This document shows, in pieces, positions 24,950-33,227 of a DNA stretch of 64,000 nt (within the stretch, counting starts at the first letter, position 1; the number at the start of each line of letters is the position of its first letter). This stretch comes from Phycisphaerales bacterium UBA3190 (GTDB lineage Bacteria; Planctomycetota; Phycisphaerae; Phycisphaerales; UBA1924), in NCBI GenBank assembly GCA_002364005.1, contig DEXG01000032.1, forward strand, positions 1 to 64,000, read 5' to 3'. A model generated the notes under the pieces. It made no database searches and was not told where the DNA came from. It worked only from the letters and a program-made list of their open reading frames with translations. The position numbers were made by a program, and so were the translations under genes.

Positions 24950-25858
24950 TCAGTTGATGCCCGGGTCCTGGTGCTGCGGCGGCGAGATGTAGATGTTGTC
25001 CTCGAGCGTGGCGGGGTTACCGTCGGGACCGGCTGAGTAGAAGTATGGCCGATCGCCCGCGGTCAGGCCGCCGTCGCTATCGGGGAGGAGATCCAGTTCT
25101 GAGAGCGAGGATGGATTCCCTGCCGAGCCGTTGCTGCTCCCGCCTCCCCATGAGTCGAGGCCCCCATCACCGAAGTCGGCATCGATGAGGCGGTTGCGAC
25201 GCACGAAGTTCATGCGTACCGCTCGCCCTGGGTTCGGTGGCAGGGCGCCGCGGACGAAGAAGGGCTTGTTGGGATTGATGATGTTCACGGGCTCGCCGGC
25301 GTCACCCTCGCCGCGCCTGACGCGTTCGATGATGCCGTCGAACTTGGGGTGTACATAGCGGATCGGGTTGCCCCACGCATCGAATGCGGTGAGGAGGAAT
25401 GGGAAGTAGTCTTCGTTCGGGCTGTAGTTCTGGAGGTACTTGGGGTTGATCGAGTTCACGATGTCCTGCGTCGCGGGGACGATCTTGGCCGACTCGATGA
25501 AGAGGGCAACCGAGTTCACTTCGAAGAGGTCATCCGAGGTCGACTCCCGCCCACGCCCGTCGATGGCTGGGAAGAAGAGGGACTCGTCTGGGGACACATC
25601 TGGGAACCCGCTGGGGAGCTGGGAATACGAGATCTCGACAAGCGCCGGGGGCTTCTCGCCCTTCTCGTCCATGTATGCGGCGAGCGCGGCATCGAGGGAT
25701 TGGAGGACCCCCAGCGTTGCTTTCTTCTTGCCGGTATCGACGACCGCGGTGCCAACCATGGTCGTGATGGCCACGAGCAGCGCGATGATCGCAATCACCA
25801 CAAGGATCTCAAGAAGGGTGAATGCCCGATGGTACATGTGCCTGCGGGTATAGCTCAT
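24950..25858 (-). CDS. Type II/IV pilin-like pseudopilin (GspG-like)
   Basis: The 302-residue protein begins with a short basic leader and the prepilin cleavage motif (HRAFTLLEILVVIAIIALL), with Glu at position +5 of the mature protein and a hydrophobic helix. The next part (KKATLGVLQSLDAALAAYMD) resembles GspG-type major pseudopilins, followed by a long, less conserved domain containing PYFYSAGPDGNPATLEDNIY, a C-terminal pattern common in planctomycete pseudopilins. It lies 80 bases downstream of secA on the same strand. The ATG at 25858 or the one at 25837 could be the start; Ala, not Gly, precedes the cleavage point. Confidence 0.85.
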   Translation of the reverse strand: MSYTRRHMYHRAFTLLEILVVIAIIALLVAITTMVGTAVVDTGKKKATLGVLQSLDAALAAYMDEKGEKPPALVEISYSQLPSGFPDVSPDESLFFPAIDGRGRESTSDDLFEVNSVALFIESAKIVPATQDIVNSINPKYLQNYSPNEDYFPFLLTAFDAWGNPIRYVHPKFDGIIERVRRGEGDAGEPVNIINPNKPFFVRGALPPNPGRAVRMNFVRRNRLIDADFGDGGLDSWGGGSSNGSAGNPSSLSELDLLPDSDGGLTAGDRPYFYSAGPDGNPATLEDNIYISPPQHQDPGIN

Positions 25859-25938
25859 ATCTGCTCCTGTGGTCTCTCCGGCGCGTCGTCCCGCATAAGA
25901 GTATACGAGAAGAGACGCCGTTCGGATCCCTATCGGTT

Positions 25939-28900
25939 TTACTCGCTGGGATCGTCCTGTTTGGGCTCTGGCGGCGTCTGGGGCTCGCTCTTGGGCGGGG
26001 TTGCCGCTCGGGCGGGCCCGAAACTCATGCCTGGGCCCATGATGGACGACCCCATGATGTTGCCCGTCGGGGCCCCCTGCGGGCGTTGCTGAGGACGCTG
26101 CTGCTGGGGGGCCGCTGGGCGTTGCTGGGGTGGGCGTTGCATGGGCTGCTGGGGGCGCGGGGGCGCGATGCGTGCCTTGAAGATGATGTCGGTGACGCGT
26201 TGGCGCAGTTCCTTCATCATCGACTTGAACATGCGCTGGCCCTCGCGCTTGTACTCGATCTTGGGGTCGGTCTGCGCGATGGCGCGGAACCCGATCGAAT
26301 CGCGGAGCTGGTCCATCGCGTAGAGATGGTCTTTCCATGACTGGTCGAGGGTCTCGATCAGCACCATCTGCTCGAACTGCACGAGTTCTGGTCGCGCGAG
26401 TGTCTCGACGCGGGCCCGGATCGCGTCCTCGCGGTCGTCCTCGTCGAGGTACCGCATGCGTTCGGTGATGCCCTCGTCGAACTGCGACTTGAGGTACTCG
26501 TCGAGCTCGTCGTCGCTCCCGGTTGCCAGTGCCGCGTTGACCTGCTCGCTGAGATTGTCACGCTTGACCTGCTCGCGCATGGCCTCGATGAGGCGTGCAC
26601 GCATCTTCGGCGGAGGCGTGGTCTTGATCTCGTCGACCGTGACCTCGATCCCCGCCCGGTTGCGTGCCCAGCGGGCCAGCCCCTCGAACGCGGCGTTGGG
26701 ATCACGCTGGGCGTTGGCGATGGTGGTCTGCATGATGAACTCGACCGGGAACTCGGCCTCGCGGCTGGTGTAGAGGTCCCGTGCCTTGTCGATGATCAGG
26801 TCGCGGACTTCAAGCTGATCGTCGCGGTTCGCATGAACGATGTCCTCGGGTGACACATCGAAGGTGAACTTGGTCTTCACCCATTTGCTCAGTCGCTCGG
26901 CCCCGTAGTTGGGGTCTGCAAAGAGCGGGATCTCGTCCAGCTCGGTGTTGTCGATCTTCTCGAACGCGGCGGCTTCGAGCTGCTCCTGCACCTGTCGGCG
27001 TACGCCGGGGCCGGCTTCACGCAGGTCGCCGGTGTCCAGCTCGACGCCGAAACGGTTCTTGGCCCAGTTGTGCAGGCCTGCTGAGTCGAACTCCATGAGG
27101 AACTCGGAGCCGTCGACTGGGATGTACTCGCCCAGGGTCACGGTGATATTGGCCGCGATGTCCTCCTTGGCGAGCTTGCGGATGGTCATCTCCATCTGGT
27201 CCGCATCCTTGCCCTTGAGTCGTTCGGGCAGGATGGAACAGTCGAGCTTCTCGCGTGCGTACTCGGCTGCGCAGATGGCGGCGAAGTCCGAATCGAGGTA
27301 CTCGGCGATCGCGTCGTCGACGACATCCTCGATGTACTCGAAGATGAGGTCCTTGACCTGCTGGCCCTCGAGGACACGCTGGCGAAGGCCGTAGAAACGC
27401 TGGCGCTGGTGCTCCATGACCTCGTCGTAGTCGAGGATGCTCTTGCGTTGCTGGAAGTTGCGTTCTTCGACCTTCTTCTGGGCGCGTTCGACATTCTTGG
27501 AGAGCCAGGGATGCTCGATGGCGTCGCCCTCTTTCATGCCCAGGCGTGAGAGGAGCTTCATCGTGGTTTCGCCGGCGAACATCTTCATCAGGTCGTCTTC
27601 GAGGGAGACGAAGAAGCGTGACGAGCCGTTGTCGCCCTGTCGGCCAGAGCGGCCACGCAGCTGGTTGTCGATTCGGCGGGATTCGTGGCGCTCGGTGCCG
27701 ATGACATGGAGCCCGCCCATGTCCTCGATGTTGTCGAACCAGCGGAGGCGGTGCATGAGGCATCGCCCGTTCTTATCGAGTTCCTGGACCAGCTCCTCGC
27801 GGCTCGCGGCTTCGATGCCCTTGGGCGAGAGCCATGTGTATTCGCCCGCCCAGTGACGCAGCAGGGCAAGCTCCAGCTCGTCGAATGACATCGACTCCGC
27901 ATCCCGCTTGCTGATGCCCTCTGACTTGAGCACGCTGGGGGCGATCTTGCGATAGACATTCTCACGGAGCTGCTCGTCGCTCATATCAGGCGTGAGGCCC
28001 TTGCTGGCCAGCCCACGCCGGAGCAGGTGCTCGACGAACTGCTCGCGGGTGAAACGCCCGAGCTTGATGTCGGTTCCTCGACCCGCCATATTGGTGGCGA
28101 TCATGACCGCGCCGATCTGGCCGGCGTCCTCGACGACATTGGCTTCGCGTTCGTGCTGCTTGGCGTTGAGGACCGAGTGCTCGATGTGATGCTTGCGTGT
28201 GAGCATCTGCGAGATCATCTCGGACTTCTCGACGCTGGTGGTGCCGACGAGGATCGGGCGACCGGCGTCGTGGAACTCCTTGATCTCGTCGACGATGGCC
28301 TCCCACTTGTCCTTCTGACGCAGGAACATGAGGTCGTCGTGATCCGCACGGGCGATGGGCTTGTTGGTCGGGATCGAGACGACATCGAGGGAGTAGATGT
28401 CGTGGAACTCCTGGGCCTCGGTGTCAGCGGTACCGGTCATGCCCGAGAGCGACTTGTACATCTTAAAGAAGTTCTGCACCGTGACCGAGGCGACGGTCTG
28501 CGTCTCGGGCTTGATGGGCACGCCCTCTTTGCATTCGACGGCCTGATGAAGCCCATCGGACCACTGACGCCCGATCATGGGGCGGCCCGTGTTGGTGTCG
28601 ACGATGACGATCGTGGGCTCGGTGCGACCGCTCATGCGATCGGGCACATCCATGACGATGTAGTCCTTGTCGCGTGTGTAGACCGCGTGTGCGCGGAGCG
28701 ACTGCTCGAGCAGATGGGGGATGTCCATGTTCTCGTCGACATAGAACGACCCGACCCCGGCGAGCTTCTGGGCTTCGGCGATGCCGTCGTGGGTGAGGTG
28801 GGCGCTCTTGCGCTCCATTTCCAGCTCGTAGTACTGGGTGTGCTGATCGCGCTTGGACTCGATCTCGGGGAGCGCCGCCTCGGCGTCCTTGAGCTTCTTC

Positions 28901-30021
28901 TGCAGCTCGGGGAGCAGCGCTTTGTCTCGGATCTGGCGGATGTCACCCTCAAGGCCCTTGATGGTCTCCTTGCAGTGCGTGACCTGGTCCTCGAGTTCCT
29001 GCCAGGGCTTCTGCATGTCCACGAGCTTGCGTGCCAGCTCGTCGGCGAGCTGGTACCGGGGCTGATCGTCGTGGGCCTGGCCCGAGATAATAAGCGGGGT
29101 GCGTGCCTCATCGATGAGGGTCGAGTCGACCTCGTCGACGATGGCAAACTGACGCTTGCGCTGCACCTGCTGCTCGACATTGCGCTTCATATTGTCACGC
29201 AGGTAGTCGAAGCCGAACTCGCTGGTGGTGCCGTAGACCACATCGCAGCGGTACATCTTCCGCTTGACCTCTTCGGGCTGCATGTGCATGGGGTGGATGG
29301 CACCGGCGGTGAGGCCCATCCAGCAGAAGAAGGGGAAGGTCCAGTCGCGGTCACGCTGGACGAGGTAGTCGTTGACGGTGACGACATGGACCTGCTGGCG
29401 CTGCACGCAGGCCATGTAGGTCGCGAGCGGCGCGACGATGGTCTTGCCCTCACCGGTCTTCATTTCCGCGATCTTGCCCTGGCCGAGCACCATGCCACCG
29501 ATGAGCTGGACATCGAATGGGCGAGCACGGAACGGGGGCTTTGAGTCTGGGTACGCCTCGCGGACCGCGTCGTACAGTTCCACAGGGATATCGACCTGCA
29601 GGTGCGGCGGGATGGGCTCGGGGTGACCAAGGTACGGCCCCTCCGGCTCGGCGGGCTCAAGCGTGTCGATCTTGGCTTTCACCTCGTGGTAGAGCCGCTG
29701 CCCTGTCTCGTTGAGCACGCCCGGATCGAAGTCCTGCTCGGGGTTGAAGATGTTGCGGATCCCCACCGCCCGGTCCATGCCCTCACGGGCAGCAGCGAAG
29801 ACTTCAATGAGCAGATCGTCGGCTTTGGCCCCATCATCGTGACGCTTGCGGAACTCTTCGAGCTTCCCTCGGAGCTGGTCGTCTGTCAGCTTGCGCATCT
29901 CGGGCTCAAGGGCACCGATGGCGTCAACGCGGGTCGTGTAGCGTTTGACGATTCGTTCGTTGCGTGAGCCAAAGACCTTGGAGAGAATCGGGCCGACGAT
30001 TGGGATTTCTGAGCTTGCCAT
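25939..30021 (-). CDS. secA: SecA preprotein translocase ATPase, enlarged
   Basis: SecA drives secretory proteins through SecYEG. The core is clear: FDVQLIGGMVLGQGKIAEMKTGEGKT (Walker A near 187-194), VVYGTTSEFGFDYLRDNM, SGMTGTADTEAQEF and GTERHESRRIDNQLRGRSGRQGD. The protein has 1360 residues against about 900 in E. coli, with four additions: about 75 residues before the first ATPase motif (95-165), a coiled-coil insert (about 333-405), an expansion of the helical domain with three related W-containing repeats (about 982-1150), and a Pro/Gln-rich tail replacing the usual zinc-binding C-terminus. No CxCxxxxC-type motif is seen at the end. Confidence 0.95.
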   Translation of the reverse strand: MASSEIPIVGPILSKVFGSRNERIVKRYTTRVDAIGALEPEMRKLTDDQLRGKLEEFRKRHDDGAKADDLLIEVFAAAREGMDRAVGIRNIFNPEQDFDPGVLNETGQRLYHEVKAKIDTLEPAEPEGPYLGHPEPIPPHLQVDIPVELYDAVREAYPDSKPPFRARPFDVQLIGGMVLGQGKIAEMKTGEGKTIVAPLATYMACVQRQQVHVVTVNDYLVQRDRDWTFPFFCWMGLTAGAIHPMHMQPEEVKRKMYRCDVVYGTTSEFGFDYLRDNMKRNVEQQVQRKRQFAIVDEVDSTLIDEARTPLIISGQAHDDQPRYQLADELARKLVDMQKPWQELEDQVTHCKETIKGLEGDIRQIRDKALLPELQKKLKDAEAALPEIESKRDQHTQYYELEMERKSAHLTHDGIAEAQKLAGVGSFYVDENMDIPHLLEQSLRAHAVYTRDKDYIVMDVPDRMSGRTEPTIVIVDTNTGRPMIGRQWSDGLHQAVECKEGVPIKPETQTVASVTVQNFFKMYKSLSGMTGTADTEAQEFHDIYSLDVVSIPTNKPIARADHDDLMFLRQKDKWEAIVDEIKEFHDAGRPILVGTTSVEKSEMISQMLTRKHHIEHSVLNAKQHEREANVVEDAGQIGAVMIATNMAGRGTDIKLGRFTREQFVEHLLRRGLASKGLTPDMSDEQLRENVYRKIAPSVLKSEGISKRDAESMSFDELELALLRHWAGEYTWLSPKGIEAASREELVQELDKNGRCLMHRLRWFDNIEDMGGLHVIGTERHESRRIDNQLRGRSGRQGDNGSSRFFVSLEDDLMKMFAGETTMKLLSRLGMKEGDAIEHPWLSKNVERAQKKVEERNFQQRKSILDYDEVMEHQRQRFYGLRQRVLEGQQVKDLIFEYIEDVVDDAIAEYLDSDFAAICAAEYAREKLDCSILPERLKGKDADQMEMTIRKLAKEDIAANITVTLGEYIPVDGSEFLMEFDSAGLHNWAKNRFGVELDTGDLREAGPGVRRQVQEQLEAAAFEKIDNTELDEIPLFADPNYGAERLSKWVKTKFTFDVSPEDIVHANRDDQLEVRDLIIDKARDLYTSREAEFPVEFIMQTTIANAQRDPNAAFEGLARWARNRAGIEVTVDEIKTTPPPKMRARLIEAMREQVKRDNLSEQVNAALATGSDDELDEYLKSQFDEGITERMRYLDEDDREDAIRARVETLARPELVQFEQMVLIETLDQSWKDHLYAMDQLRDSIGFRAIAQTDPKIEYKREGQRMFKSMMKELRQRVTDIIFKARIAPPRPQQPMQRPPQQRPAAPQQQRPQQRPQGAPTGNIMGSSIMGPGMSFGPARAATPPKSEPQTPPEPKQDDPSE

Positions 30022-30135
30022 GTGGGCGTTCTTTCATGCATGAAGCGCGAGCGTCGGCACAAATCGAGTGCTGCGACGCGGTGGATCGGTTCTTTGGGGA
30101 TCGGGTGCGCCGTGGCGGCGCGGGGACGCTGCGAC

Positions 30136-30462
30136 TCAGGCCTGGAGCGGCGGTGGCAGGTTCAGCAATCGTCGGGCCCAGTTGCCAGGGCAAGGCTGGG
30201 CAACGATGTGCGTCCCGATCGGGCGCATCTCGCTGGGGCACTCGCTCAGGCGGTACCCCGGGGTGTGGTCTTCGCCCGTGGCCTGATGGGCCGTGGCAGA
30301 GCGATCGACGATGTCCCGGAAGGCCTGCGCCATCTGGGCCGGCAGTCTCCGAGCCGAACGGTCGATGCTGTCGCCGGCTGCGTTGGCCGCCGAGGCAATC
30401 GAACAGAGCATCAGCTGCAGCCCGATGGCGGCGATCACGAGCCCGGATCTCCGGGCCTGCAT
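30136..30462 (-). CDS. Small secreted protein, unknown function
   Basis: This frame encodes 108 residues from the ATG at 30462: a basic start, a hydrophobic segment (LVIAAIGLQLMLCSIASAANA) that looks like a signal peptide, and a mature part rich in Arg, Ala and Pro with two cysteines (SECPSEM and AQPCPGNW). Codon use is like that of the neighbours. I recognise no family. Earlier in-frame starts (30494 and upstream) exist, but the signal peptide argues for 30462. Confidence 0.5.
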   Translation of the reverse strand: MQARRSGLVIAAIGLQLMLCSIASAANAAGDSIDRSARRLPAQMAQAFRDIVDRSATAHQATGEDHTPGYRLSECPSEMRPIGTHIVAQPCPGNWARRLLNLPPPLQA

Positions 30463-30692
30463 CGTCGTCTCGGATTGTTTGCAGATGCTGCTCATTCTGT
30501 ACTGTATCGGCACTTGTCGCTGATTCATGCAAGACCACTGGTCTGCGATGGGGTATTCTCTGCCTGATAGATGAGAATGTAAAGCGCAAACGGGTGGTTG
30601 GTCCGATATCAATCATGCCCGTTTCACCCGATCGGGTGTCTTGAGATCGGGCTGTTGCAGGGATTCAGTGATCTATGGACAAGGAAGACCGC

Positions 30693-31058
30693 ATGCTCGC
30701 AACCCGTCAATCGCTCACCCCCACCCGCGATTCGCTGACCCACAAGTTCACGATCGATCGCCACGAGGGCTACCTCACGATCGGGCTCTACCCCGATGGG
30801 ACCCCGGGTGAGATTTTCATCAAGATCGCCAAAGAGGGCTCGGCGATCTCCGGGATGTGCCAGGCCTTCTGTCGGGCGTTCTCGATCGCCCTGCAATACG
30901 GGCTGCCCGTCGACGAGGCCGTCAAACGCTTTAAAGGCATGCGGTTCGAGCCCAACGGGATGACCAGCAACCCCGAGATCCCCGAGGCCGACTCGATCGT
31001 CGACTATGTGGCCAAGTACATGGAACTCCAGTACGGCGGCACGGGTCGGCGGGACTGA
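30693..31058 (+). CDS. Free-standing C-terminal domain of class II ribonucleotide reductase (TSCPD)
   Basis: The 121-residue protein matches only the last part of NrdJ, the B12-dependent ribonucleotide reductase: SLTHKFTIDRHEGYLTIGLY, IKIAKEGSAISGMCQAFCRA, LQYGLPVDEAVKRFKGMRFE and SIVDYVAKYMELQYGG. The catalytic domain is absent here. Some bacteria split NrdJ into NrdJa and NrdJb, where this domain is separate. ATG 30693 has a GGAAG ribosome site; ATG 30675 would add six residues. It could be an NrdJb-like subunit or a regulatory relative. A PduO-type adenosyltransferase, which makes the B12 cofactor, lies at 61625. Confidence 0.78.
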   Translation: MLATRQSLTPTRDSLTHKFTIDRHEGYLTIGLYPDGTPGEIFIKIAKEGSAISGMCQAFCRAFSIALQYGLPVDEAVKRFKGMRFEPNGMTSNPEIPEADSIVDYVAKYMELQYGGTGRRD

Positions 31059-31064
31059 TCCGAC

Positions 31065-32033
31065 TCAACCGATCCGATTCGGGGGCTCCCGATCGCCCAA
31101 TACCGCGGCAACATTGGCACAGACCATCTCGGTCATGGCCCGTCGCCAGGCGATCTCCGCACTGCCGATATGCGGGGTCAGCACAACACGCGGATTCTCG
31201 ATCAGCCCGGGGTGGACCTCGGGCTCTTTTTCGTAGACATCGAGCCCCGCGGCCCAGAGGCGCTCTTCGTCCAGAGCGTTCACGAGGGCCTGCTCATCGA
31301 TGACGGGCCCACGGGCGGTGTTGACGACGATCGCCTCCTTCTTGAGCAATCGCAGGTTGTCGGCGTTGAGCAGGTGCCTGGTCTGCTCGGTCAATGGCGT
31401 ATGCACGCTGACCACATCGGCCGCCGCCAGCCCTTCTTCCAGGGTCATGCGGTGGGCACCGAGCGGGGCCATCTCGAAGTCGAGGTGACGGGATCGGGCG
31501 ACATAGGCGATGCGCATCCCGAAGGCCTTGGCCCGCTGAGCGGTGGCGTAGCCGATGCGTCCGGCGCCCACGACCAGGAGGAGTTTGTTGCACAGATCCA
31601 TGCCCAGGAACTCGTCCATCCCCAGCTGCCCGTGCTTGGGATAGTCGGGTGAACGGGCGTACCGGTCGGCCTCGATGAGGCGTCGGGCACTGGCGAGGAT
31701 GAGCAGCCAGGCGATGTTCGCGGTGCCCTCGGTCACTGCATCGGGGGTATTGCAGACCACGATACCCCTGTTTTTGCAGGCCGAGATGTTGATATTGTCG
31801 TACCCGACCGCGAAGTTGCAGATAACTTTCAGCTGATCACCGGCGGCATCGAGGAGCTCGTCATCGACCGCGTCGGTGTACATGGTCACAAGGGCCGAGA
31901 GCCCGGGCACAAAGCCAAGAAGCTCGTCCCGCGAGGGCTTGCCGGCACCGAGCACCTTGACGCAAACACCTGGAATTTCAGGGGTTCCCACGGGGTTGCG
32001 GGTAAAGCCGACGATGGGTTGGGTTGCTGCCAT
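31065..32033 (-). CDS. D-2-hydroxyacid dehydrogenase (glyoxylate/hydroxypyruvate reductase type)
   Basis: The 322-residue NAD(P)-dependent enzyme has LLVVGAGRIGYATAQRAKAF (Rossmann GxGxxG), the catalytic arginine in NTARGPVIDEQALVNAL, the glutamate in GLDVYEKEPEVHPGL and the catalytic histidine in LTPHIGSAEIAWR. These fit the glyoxylate/hydroxypyruvate reductase (GyaR/GhrB-like) branch, which reduces glyoxylate or hydroxypyruvate; exact substrate is not certain. ATG 32033 gives the normal length; ATG 32051 is an alternative with no better ribosome site. It is convergent with the NrdJ-domain gene, with six bases between stops. Confidence 0.88.
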   Translation of the reverse strand: MAATQPIVGFTRNPVGTPEIPGVCVKVLGAGKPSRDELLGFVPGLSALVTMYTDAVDDELLDAAGDQLKVICNFAVGYDNINISACKNRGIVVCNTPDAVTEGTANIAWLLILASARRLIEADRYARSPDYPKHGQLGMDEFLGMDLCNKLLLVVGAGRIGYATAQRAKAFGMRIAYVARSRHLDFEMAPLGAHRMTLEEGLAAADVVSVHTPLTEQTRHLLNADNLRLLKKEAIVVNTARGPVIDEQALVNALDEERLWAAGLDVYEKEPEVHPGLIENPRVVLTPHIGSAEIAWRRAMTEMVCANVAAVLGDREPPNRIG

Positions 32034-32251
32034 GGAGCAAGCGTAGGACATGCACGGGGATGCTGAGAACGACTCGGCGCTCTGATATTCGTGCGAATCC
32101 GGTGTCAGGAAAGTCGTGATTGGAAAAGAAAAACGAGAAAATACCGAGAAATACAGGCCGAAAACCGTTTAGGATGCCGAAACTAGTCCGGTAAAAAATG
32201 GCGTGCTTGGAGAGTGCGCCGCATACCGGTATGCAAATGGAGTACCAGAAC

Positions 32252-32710
32252 ATGGCAAAGCGAACCACCAAAAAAACAACCCGTCGCCCTGCGAAGAAAA
32301 CTGCGGCCCGCAAGCCCGCAGCACGCAAGGCCCCTGCAAAGAAGGCACCTGCGAAGAAGGCCGCGGCCCCTGCGGCCAAGAAGCCCGCACGCATCGTCGC
32401 TGCAAAGGACAAGCCCCGCACCAAGTCTGAGGTCCTGACCATCATCAGCGACCATGTCGGGATCAGCAAGAAGGAAGCCGCTCAGGTCTTCGAGGTCATG
32501 GGCGAGATGATCGAGAAGGACCTCAAGAAGGGCAACTGCGGCGCATTCAATGTGCCCGGCATGATGAAGGTCATGGTCCAGCGCAAGCCCGCGACCAAGG
32601 CCCGCAAGGGGATCAACCCCTTCACCGGCGAAGAAACCATCTTCAAGGCCAAGCCAGCACGCAATGTCGTGAAGGTACGCCCCCTGAAGGGTCTCAAGGA
32701 CCGCGTCTGA
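32252..32710 (+). CDS. HU-family DNA-binding protein with H1-like N-terminal tail
   Basis: The 152-residue protein has a tail of about 58 residues made of Lys, Ala, Pro, Arg and Thr (KKTTRRPAKKTAARKPAARK type repeats) followed by an HU/IHF core: KSEVLTIISDHVGISKKEAA, QVFEVMGEMIEKDLKKGN and FNVPGMMKVMVQRKPATKAR. The core bends DNA; the tail resembles eukaryotic histone H1 and should bind DNA along its length. ATG 32252 follows GGAG by ten bases. Such tailed HU proteins are known in planctomycetes. A strong terminator follows. Confidence 0.9.
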   Translation: MAKRTTKKTTRRPAKKTAARKPAARKAPAKKAPAKKAAAPAAKKPARIVAAKDKPRTKSEVLTIISDHVGISKKEAAQVFEVMGEMIEKDLKKGNCGAFNVPGMMKVMVQRKPATKARKGINPFTGEETIFKAKPARNVVKVRPLKGLKDRV

Positions 32711-32739
32711 TCCACGCGATCCGGCACATTCGACCCACG

Positions 32740-32763
32740 ACGCCCCGGCCCCGGCCGGGGCGT
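32740..32763 (+). terminator. Terminator of the HU gene
   Basis: ACGCCCCGGCC (32740-32750) and GGCCGGGGCGT (32753-32763) form a perfect 11-bp stem, followed by TCCTCGTTTTG. Thirty bases after the HU stop. Confidence 0.75.
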
Positions 32764-33170
32764 TCCTCGTTTTGAACCAGATCAGCAGCAGGAGCTGCAT
32801 CGCCCCCACCGCGCGCCCAATCCCTGGGCATCTCAAGCACAGGCGTGTGCACAGTGATCAAATACGATGGAATGGGCACGCGCCCCAGCGACGGGTGGGG
32901 GCACAAAGCCCCCGTCCTCCTCCACGCAAGCCATACGCCGCCCGCGGGGGGAGACGCGACTATCTATTGAACAACGCTTGCGATGACGATCAGGGCGGCC
33001 GGCAAGGAGGGCCAACTCGGATTAGAGTTCAGGTTTCACCGAGCACCGCCCGCGAATGCGGATTATGCCCCACCAATGGCCTGTTACACGCGAGTGCACC
33101 ACTCTCAGCAAACATGCTCAAGGGCACCGAACTCGGGGCTCGCCCGATCCTCGCGCGACGACGGCAATGA
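32764..33170. other. Intergenic stretch, nothing recognised
   Basis: About 400 bases between the HU terminator and the next convergent gene's terminator. Short frames on both strands have no ribosome site or plausible composition. I see no RNA gene or repeat. Confidence 0.5.
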
Positions 33171-33198
33171 AAGAGCCCCGGCATTGACCGGGGCCCTT
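33171..33198 (-). terminator. Terminator of the large secreted protein gene
   Basis: GCCCCGG (33175-33181) and CCGGGGC (33188-33194), extended by AAG/CTT pairs, form a stable stem 30 bases after the stop at 33228 on the minus strand, followed by a short T-rich stretch. Confidence 0.65.
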
Positions 33199-33227
33199 CA
33201 GATCATCAGTGCAGCGAAGGCTTGTGA

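Noticed and set aside
24791..25036. Plus-strand frame beginning before and passing through the tRNA-Pro gene
   Set aside because: Its sequence (VRGFEPPTFSSRTRR type) is the well-known antisense reading of a tRNA, not a protein.
28027..29544. 505-codon frame antisense to secA
   Set aside because: It mirrors the codon bias of secA on the opposite strand and has no recognisable domain or ribosome site.
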